Below are positions 6,524-11,807 of a stretch of DNA of 11,807 bases, one piece after another (position 1 is the first letter of the stretch; every line of letters starts with the position of its first letter). The stretch comes from Bacteroidia bacterium. GTDB taxonomy: Bacteria; Bacteroidota; Bacteroidia; Flavobacteriales; NORP286. The notes below the pieces were generated by a model, which did not search any database, was not told where the DNA came from, and saw nothing but the letters and a program-made list of their open reading frames with translations. Where the stretch lies: assembly GCA_016763665.1 (NCBI GenBank), contig JAESTI010000132.1, positions 1 to 11,807 on the forward strand, read 5' to 3'. The translations under genes and the position numbers were made by a program.

Positions 6524-8248
6524 ATGGAACAAAACATGAACTTAGATCCCAGGCCCTCAGGGCAGCAGGAGTCTAAATTGCAATTGAACATGAAAATGGT
6601 TCTTGTTATGGGCGGTACCGCCTTTTTACTAATATTTAGCGGCTTCTTTATTTATTTTAATCTTGGAAATACTGAAGTCGCAAAGGCAAGTAGTGCTATC
6701 CTATCTGTTGGCAATGGCTCCTGGAATAATACAGCCACATGGGATACGGGAGTAATTCCTACAGCTAGTGACAATGTAAAAATAGCTGGGGGCCATACAG
6801 TTACTATTCCTGGATCAACTACAGCTTCAACAAATGATTTGGAAATAAACGGAAAACTTATAGCCAATAACGACTTAACAGTATCTGGAGATTTAAAAAT
6901 AAAAAGCAACGGGATTTTGAATGCTCCAAACAATAAAGATCTTAGTATTGCCGGAGGGTTTGACAACGATGGTACATTTAATGAACGAAACAGTATTGCT
7001 GTTTTCAATGGAAGTAACCCTCAGGAAATAGAGGGGAATAACGATATAACATTTAATAAAATCACCATTAACAATACAAGCAGCACGGGTGTTACACTTG
7101 ATGCACCTATTACTGTAGACAACACCTTAACTTTTACTGATGGATTGTTATACACAGATGCAACTAATAACGTAACAATGGCTGCAGGTGCTATTAAGTC
7201 AGGAGGATCTTCTTCAAGTTATATTGCAGGACCTATAACTATCAACTCAGAGAGCACTAACGATATCGTTTTCGGAACAGGAAAAAATGGCAAATACAAA
7301 GAGGTTACATTATCTCCCTCATCTTCAAGTGCAACAAAGTTTAAGGTGGAATTCTTTGATCAGGCGTATTCGAACACATCATCTTTGGCATCAGGTTTAA
7401 ATAATGTAAGCATTGTAGAATATTTCCAAATTGACCGAGTTTCCGGTACTGCCAATGCAACTGTAAAATTAACATGGGAAACAGATATCGGTGTTGACAA
7501 TCTGAATTCAATTGTAGTAGCTAACTGGAATGGCACAGAATGGACAAGCGCAGGCCAGTCTACAAATTCAGGAAATTCCAGCTCTGGCTCGATTACTTCC
7601 AACGCAGTAACAAGCTTTGGTCCATTTACTATAGGATCCCTCTTTGGTTCATTTACTATAGGATCCACAGGTGCGAATAATGCATTGCCAATTGAATTAT
7701 TAAGTTTTAATGCAAAGGTTAATTTGGCAAATGTTGAATTGAAATGGAGTACTGCTGTAGAAATTAACAATGATTATTTTACAATTTTCCGATCATCGGA
7801 CGGTGAGCAATACGAAGAATTAACGGAAATAGCAGGTGCCGGAAGCAATAATTATGAATTAGAATACAGTTTTATAGATGATGATCCGATAAAAGGAATA
7901 GCATATTACAAATTAAAACAAACAGATTTTGACGGAAAATACGAAGAATTCCCACCTATTTCTGTGAATTTCACTTCCGGAAAGGGAGCAATTAAAATTT
8001 ACCCAAATCCTATCACGAAAGGCAATCCGCTAAACATTAGTTATGTTAATAATAACCTTAGTGGTGAGAATGTGGAAATTGAAATATATGATATAACAGG
8101 CAAACTGGTATATTCTGAATCATTTGAAAAGGATAATACAGATTTTCAAACAAGTTTAAATATTACTAATAATCTAAATCAAGGGAATTACATAATTAAT
8201 ATTAAAACCGAATACGATAACCACAGCCAACAATTGGTTGTTAGGTAA
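6524..8248 (+). CDS. Secreted beta-rich protein with T9SS type A sorting domain
   Basis: The product is 574 residues. A hydrophobic segment at about 26-46 follows a polar N-terminus, with a possible cleavage site at AKA-SS (53-57). ATG codons at 6590 and 6596 would give a more usual short signal peptide, so the start is uncertain. Residues about 58-380 open with SVGNGSWNNTATWDTG and SDNVKIAGGHTVTI, the G8-like start seen in many Bacteroidota exoproteins, and continue as short Gly/Asn/Ser-rich strands suggesting a beta-helix. From P389 (PIELLSFNAK) there is a fibronectin-like module, with VEINNDYFTIFRSSDG and YYKLKQTDFDG, that commonly precedes the sorting signal. I490 onward (IKIYPNP, YDITGKLVYSE, GNYIINI, ending QLVVR) is a T9SS C-terminal sorting domain, which directs export across the outer membrane and anchoring. 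No catalytic motif is visible; adhesion or a surface-layer role is a guess. A strong terminator follows, so it is probably monocistronic. Confidence 0.9.
   Translation: MEQNMNLDPRPSGQQESKLQLNMKMVLVMGGTAFLLIFSGFFIYFNLGNTEVAKASSAILSVGNGSWNNTATWDTGVIPTASDNVKIAGGHTVTIPGSTTASTNDLEINGKLIANNDLTVSGDLKIKSNGILNAPNNKDLSIAGGFDNDGTFNERNSIAVFNGSNPQEIEGNNDITFNKITINNTSSTGVTLDAPITVDNTLTFTDGLLYTDATNNVTMAAGAIKSGGSSSSYIAGPITINSESTNDIVFGTGKNGKYKEVTLSPSSSSATKFKVEFFDQAYSNTSSLASGLNNVSIVEYFQIDRVSGTANATVKLTWETDIGVDNLNSIVVANWNGTEWTSAGQSTNSGNSSSGSITSNAVTSFGPFTIGSLFGSFTIGSTGANNALPIELLSFNAKVNLANVELKWSTAVEINNDYFTIFRSSDGEQYEELTEIAGAGSNNYELEYSFIDDDPIKGIAYYKLKQTDFDGKYEEFPPISVNFTSGKGAIKIYPNPITKGNPLNISYVNNNLSGENVEIEIYDITGKLVYSESFEKDNTDFQTSLNITNNLNQGNYIINIKTEYDNHSQQLVVR
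7623..7666 (+). repeat. 27-bp in-frame tandem duplication inside the secreted protein
   Basis: CATTTACTATAGGATCC occurs identically at 7623-7639 and 7650-7666, offset by 27 bases (nine codons), giving FTIGSLFGS then FTIGSTGA. Relatives usually have a single SFxPFT(L/I)GS strand at this point before the PIELL module. Exact DNA identity suggests a recent slippage event. Confidence 0.85.
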
Positions 8249-8265
8249 CGTAAGATTTTGCGAGT

Positions 8266-8303
8266 AAAACTGGCTTGTCAATTTGATTAGCCAGTTTTTT
8301 TTT
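8266..8303 (+). terminator. Strong intrinsic terminator
   Basis: AAAACTGGCT at 8266-8275 pairs perfectly with AGCCAGTTTT at 8289-8298 around a 13-base loop, and the T run extends to 8303. It lies 17 bases after the stop of the secreted-protein gene and separates it from the sensor kinase gene. Confidence 0.92.
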
Positions 8304-8341
8304 GTTTATATTTATTCCATTACTGATCTGCATTGTCCTCT

Positions 8342-11300
8342 ATGAAACATTCAAGTTTCTTTGCAATGAAAGTTGTACCGATACACAAGGTTATCTCAAA
8401 TACCTATATATTAATATGTTGCTTCATAGCTTTCATAAATCATCATGCAAGCGGACATAACTATTTCAAACAATATTCTATTGAAGATGGATTAGCACAG
8501 TCTCAGGTTTATTCAATTTTTCAGGATTCAAGAAGTAATTTATGGGTTGGAACTTATGGAGGCGGCATCAGCAAATATGACGGCAAATCATTTACAAATT
8601 ATACCACTAAAAATGGCCTTTCAAATGATATCGTTTATTGTATTACTGAAGACCAATATGGTAAAATATGGTTTGGGACATATGGTGGAGGTATAAATAT
8701 TTATAATGGTATAAATTTTTCAAATATTCTTAGCAATGATACACTCGGGGCCAATGAAGTGTATTCCATATTTTCAGCTACTGATGGTATGATCTGGTCA
8801 GGATCATCTCAAGGCAATTTATACCTAATAAACCCAAATAATATAAGTCAACCTGTCAAATTAGTTATAAGGCAGATCACTAATAACATAATGGCTATAT
8901 ACGAAGACAACAAGGGTAACATTTGGATCGGGACCGAAGGAAATGGTGTGATTATGCTAAATCAAGATCAATTGAAAAAGATCCATCAAAATGAGAACAT
9001 AGGAAATAGATTCTATCATTTTACATCTCATAATGGATTAAGTGATAATGTTGTCTATTCAATTACACAAGATCATGATGGAAACTTATGGTTTGGGACA
9101 TTTGGTTCAGGAATAAGCATACTGAATTCTGAAGAACTTTCACTTTATAAAACCGATACAACCCGAAAGCCTGAATGGTCATATCTTAATTCTACAAACG
9201 GATTACCAGATGATCGGATTACATGTTTATATAATGACAAGGATTCAGCTATTTGGGTAGGTACTTATGGATCCGGAGTAGTTAGAGTTTATTCAAGAAA
9301 CGATAACCATGAACTTAAGCTCTTCACAGAAACTGAAGGATTGGGTAATAATACCGTTTGGGCCATCACCCAAGATAGAACCGGAAATATTTGGACAGGT
9401 ACTGAAGGTGGTGGACTTAATAAGTTTTTAAGCGAGGCGTTTATTCATTATACCACCGATGACGGATTAACCAGCAATATCATTTACTCAATAATAGAGG
9501 ATAACAACAGTGATTTTTGGTTTAGAACTCATGGTGGAGGTATTCTTCAACAAATTACAAAATCAAACAATTCAAAATACACGGCAACTGAAAATGAGTT
9601 TTTACATTATTCAACTCTAAACGGCCTAGGAAGTAATATTGTAATAAGTTTGTTAAAAGACACATATGGAAATATTTGGGCAGGTTCAGCTCAAGGAGTA
9701 TCAGTTAATCAGATCGATTCAAAAACAGGAAGTGAGTTTACTTCATTTGCCACAATAGATGCACTCAATTCAAGCTCCATTTTGTGTTTATACGAAGACA
9801 AAGAAGGAAATATCTGGTTTGGAACCGATGGCGGGGGAGCCATAAAATATAGTCCTGATGCCAATTCCAATTTACAGGCCACAATATATAATACAAGTAA
9901 TGGATTAGCCCACAACACAGTTTGGTCAATATTTGAGGATTCCGAAGGAATTATTTGGATCGGAACATGGGGAGGAGGGGTATCAAAAATAATTGGTGAT
10001 GATAATTCAAAAACCAAGTATCAAATAATTAATATTAGTGAAAAGGAAGGGCTAAATAACAATTTCGTTTTATCTATTCTGGAAGATAAAGAAAGTAACA
10101 TTTGGTTTGGAACCTATGGCGGTGGTATCAATATACTGCATCACACCGATGATGATTATTCTATCGATACTTCATCATGGAATTATATAACCACTAATAA
10201 TGGGTTAAGCGATGATGGGGTTGTTTCCATGACTTTTGATAAAAATGGAAATATATGGGCTGGAACGAATAAGGGATTAAACAAAATCGTTTTTAACAAT
10301 GCTGAATCAGGACATTTTTCAATTAAGACCTATGGTAAATTAGAAGGTTTTATTGGTGTTGAGTGCAATCAAAAAGCAATATATAATGACAGTAAAAATA
10401 ACCTTTGGGTAGGTACAGCCAATGGCTTAACTAAATACAATTCAAAGTGCGATAAATCAAATTCCATTGAAGCCCAGACCCATATTACGGATATACGAAT
10501 GTTTTTCAATGAAGTTAACTGGAGCCAACACGCAGACACCTTGAGCAGTTGGTACAACTTGCCCGAAAACTTAGGTTTAAACCATAACAAAAATCACCTG
10601 ACCTTTCATTTTATTGGGATCAGTTTAAAAATACCCGAAAAGGTAAAATACCGATATATGTTAGAAGGAGCAGATAATGATTGGTCTCCACCAGTTAAAG
10701 AAACTTTTGCGACTTACCCCAACATTTCACCTGGAGAATATACCTTTAAAGTAAAAGCGTGTAATGACGAAGGTATTTGGAACAAAACTCCTGCTACCTT
10801 TTCATTTACAGTTGCTCCTCCATTTTGGCAAACCTGGTGGTTTTATTTAATGTCTTGCCTATTAGGCTTAGGTAGCATTTATTCATTTTATAGAATTAGA
10901 ATTAGAATTCTGGAAAAGGAAAAAGAAAAGCTGGAAATAATTGTAGATGAAAGAACCAAGGAACTTAAAGAAGCATATTTGAATTTGGAAAAACTTCAAG
11001 ACTTTAAGCAATCCATGATGGGAATGATCGTGCATGATCTGAAAAATCCGTTAGGAACAATTCTCGGGTTTTCAAAAGAACAGCCTACCAAATATATTAT
11101 GGATAATATCTTTCAGTCGGGACGTAAAATGTTGAACCTTATTTTAAACATTTTAGATGTACAGAAATTTGAAGATGCTGAAGTAAGCCTTAACCTGGAG
11201 GATAAAAATTTATATAAAGTGTTTTCCGAAGCATATACTGAAGTGAAAATATTATCAAGTCAAAAAGATGTCGCTATACACAACAATATTGATAAGAGCA

Positions 11301-11807
11301 TTGCCTGTAAATTGGACGCGCCGGTAATAGTCAGGGTATTTGTAAATCTGCTTACAAATGGTATTAAATATACACCTGCCAATGGAAAAATCACTGTAGA
11401 CACCGAGGGTGTGAAAGACAATGGAAATAATATGATAAAAATATTAGTTTCTGATACTGGTAAGGGAATTCCGGCTGATCAAGTTGATAAGGTATTTGAT
11501 CAATTTTCTCAGATGGAAGCAAAAGAATCAGGAGGGATAAGTTCGACAGGAATAGGTTTAGCATTCTGCAAAATGGTTGTTGAGGCCCACAATGGTGTTA
11601 TTGGAGTGGAATCAAAATATGGACAGGGAACCACTTTTTATTTTACACTTCCCGTTGGAGGCGCAAAAATAGAGGTGGTGGAAGATGCACCCGCTCAAGA
11701 AAACGAACAAGAAATGGAAACAACAGAAAAAGAGCAAGAGCAAGTTTCCTTGATATTTACTGATTTACAAAAACAACAAATGGAGCCGTATTTGAAAAAA
11801 TTCAAGA
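8342..11807 (+). CDS. Sensor histidine kinase with 14-blade Reg_prop double propeller and Y_Y_Y domain (C-terminus outside window)
   Basis: At least 1155 codons, open at the right edge. An N-terminal export signal (core YILICCFIAFI) leads to a periplasmic sensor of 14 Reg_prop blades (W68 to W689, e.g. LWVGTYGGG, IWFGTYGGG, IWIGTEGNG), which is two seven-bladed propellers. A Y_Y_Y domain (about 750-822, YRYMLEGADNDW, SPGEYTFKVKACND) and one membrane helix (about 830-852) follow, then a short coiled coil and the kinase core: H-box histidine H898 (VHDLKNPLG), N-box N1002/N1006 (NLLTNGIKYTP), G1 box DTGKGIP from D1038, G2 box GIGLAF from G1070, and a GQGTTFYFTLP end. All catalytic boxes are present. 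A Glu/Gln-rich linker and QQMEPYLKKF then begin something that is cut off, perhaps a receiver or a short output domain. Such sensors often detect polysaccharide fragments, but the ligand here is unknown. The start is ATG 8342 or 8366. A weak promoter candidate (TTTG at 8282, TATATTTA at 8307) overlaps the terminator. Confidence 0.96.
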   Translation, partial: MKHSSFFAMKVVPIHKVISNTYILICCFIAFINHHASGHNYFKQYSIEDGLAQSQVYSIFQDSRSNLWVGTYGGGISKYDGKSFTNYTTKNGLSNDIVYCITEDQYGKIWFGTYGGGINIYNGINFSNILSNDTLGANEVYSIFSATDGMIWSGSSQGNLYLINPNNISQPVKLVIRQITNNIMAIYEDNKGNIWIGTEGNGVIMLNQDQLKKIHQNENIGNRFYHFTSHNGLSDNVVYSITQDHDGNLWFGTFGSGISILNSEELSLYKTDTTRKPEWSYLNSTNGLPDDRITCLYNDKDSAIWVGTYGSGVVRVYSRNDNHELKLFTETEGLGNNTVWAITQDRTGNIWTGTEGGGLNKFLSEAFIHYTTDDGLTSNIIYSIIEDNNSDFWFRTHGGGILQQITKSNNSKYTATENEFLHYSTLNGLGSNIVISLLKDTYGNIWAGSAQGVSVNQIDSKTGSEFTSFATIDALNSSSILCLYEDKEGNIWFGTDGGGAIKYSPDANSNLQATIYNTSNGLAHNTVWSIFEDSEGIIWIGTWGGGVSKIIGDDNSKTKYQIINISEKEGLNNNFVLSILEDKESNIWFGTYGGGINILHHTDDDYSIDTSSWNYITTNNGLSDDGVVSMTFDKNGNIWAGTNKGLNKIVFNNAESGHFSIKTYGKLEGFIGVECNQKAIYNDSKNNLWVGTANGLTKYNSKCDKSNSIEAQTHITDIRMFFNEVNWSQHADTLSSWYNLPENLGLNHNKNHLTFHFIGISLKIPEKVKYRYMLEGADNDWSPPVKETFATYPNISPGEYTFKVKACNDEGIWNKTPATFSFTVAPPFWQTWWFYLMSCLLGLGSIYSFYRIRIRILEKEKEKLEIIVDERTKELKEAYLNLEKLQDFKQSMMGMIVHDLKNPLGTILGFSKEQPTKYIMDNIFQSGRKMLNLILNILDVQKFEDAEVSLNLEDKNLYKVFSEAYTEVKILSSQKDVAIHNNIDKSIACKLDAPVIVRVFVNLLTNGIKYTPANGKITVDTEGVKDNGNNMIKILVSDTGKGIPADQVDKVFDQFSQMEAKESGGISSTGIGLAFCKMVVEAHNGVIGVESKYGQGTTFYFTLPVGGAKIEVVEDAPAQENEQEMETTEKEQEQVSLIFTDLQKQQMEPYLKKFK

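Noticed and set aside
6652..7008. Minus-strand open frames inside the secreted-protein and kinase genes
   Set aside because: They are shadows of strongly supported plus-strand genes with recognisable domains.

Overview
The window looks like chromosomal DNA from a Bacteroidota bacterium, probably a gliding or marine Flavobacteriia/Cytophagia-type lineage. The evidence is AT-rich DNA, secreted proteins of the type IX secretion (T9SS) kind with a C-terminal sorting domain, a sensor kinase whose sensor is a double Reg_prop propeller plus a Y_Y_Y domain, and an almost complete absence of Shine-Dalgarno sites.

Layout. (1) 1-2492, minus strand: a two-gene unit. A small exported coiled-coil protein, apparently with a TTG start, overlaps by one base (TAATG) a large modular surface protein that runs off the left edge. 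The large protein has two PANDNC-type modules, a SprB-like repeat, a PKD-like domain and a P/Homo B domain. Its reading frame is broken by one base near 1537. (2) 2493-3885: a 1.4 kb AT-rich gap between divergent genes. It holds three, probably four, degenerate tandem repeats of about 190-200 bp. Each of the three clear units carries a pair of 9-bp boxes (TAGTATAAA-like) exactly 23 bp apart. (3) 3886-6171, plus strand: a tight signalling operon of a stand-alone Hpt protein, a LytTR response regulator and an NtrC-like sigma-54 activator that has no DNA-binding domain. (4) 6172-6523: a gap with a degenerate palindromic element, a weak terminator-like hairpin, and a small inverted-repeat element resembling insertion sequence ends. 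(5) 6524-8248: a secreted beta-rich protein with a T9SS sorting domain, closed by a strong intrinsic terminator. (6) 8342 to the right edge: a large sensor histidine kinase with 14 propeller blades, open at its C-terminus.

How it may fit together (inference): the sensor kinase, the Hpt protein and the two response regulators have the parts of a multi-step phosphorelay placed around two secreted-protein loci. The 23-bp-spaced direct-repeat pairs upstream of the LytTR operon have the architecture of known LytTR-family binding sites and could be its autoregulatory targets. The activator without a DNA-binding domain would have to act on sigma-54 RNA polymerase from solution or through a partner. 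No CRISPR array, tRNA, rRNA or intact transposase gene was seen.
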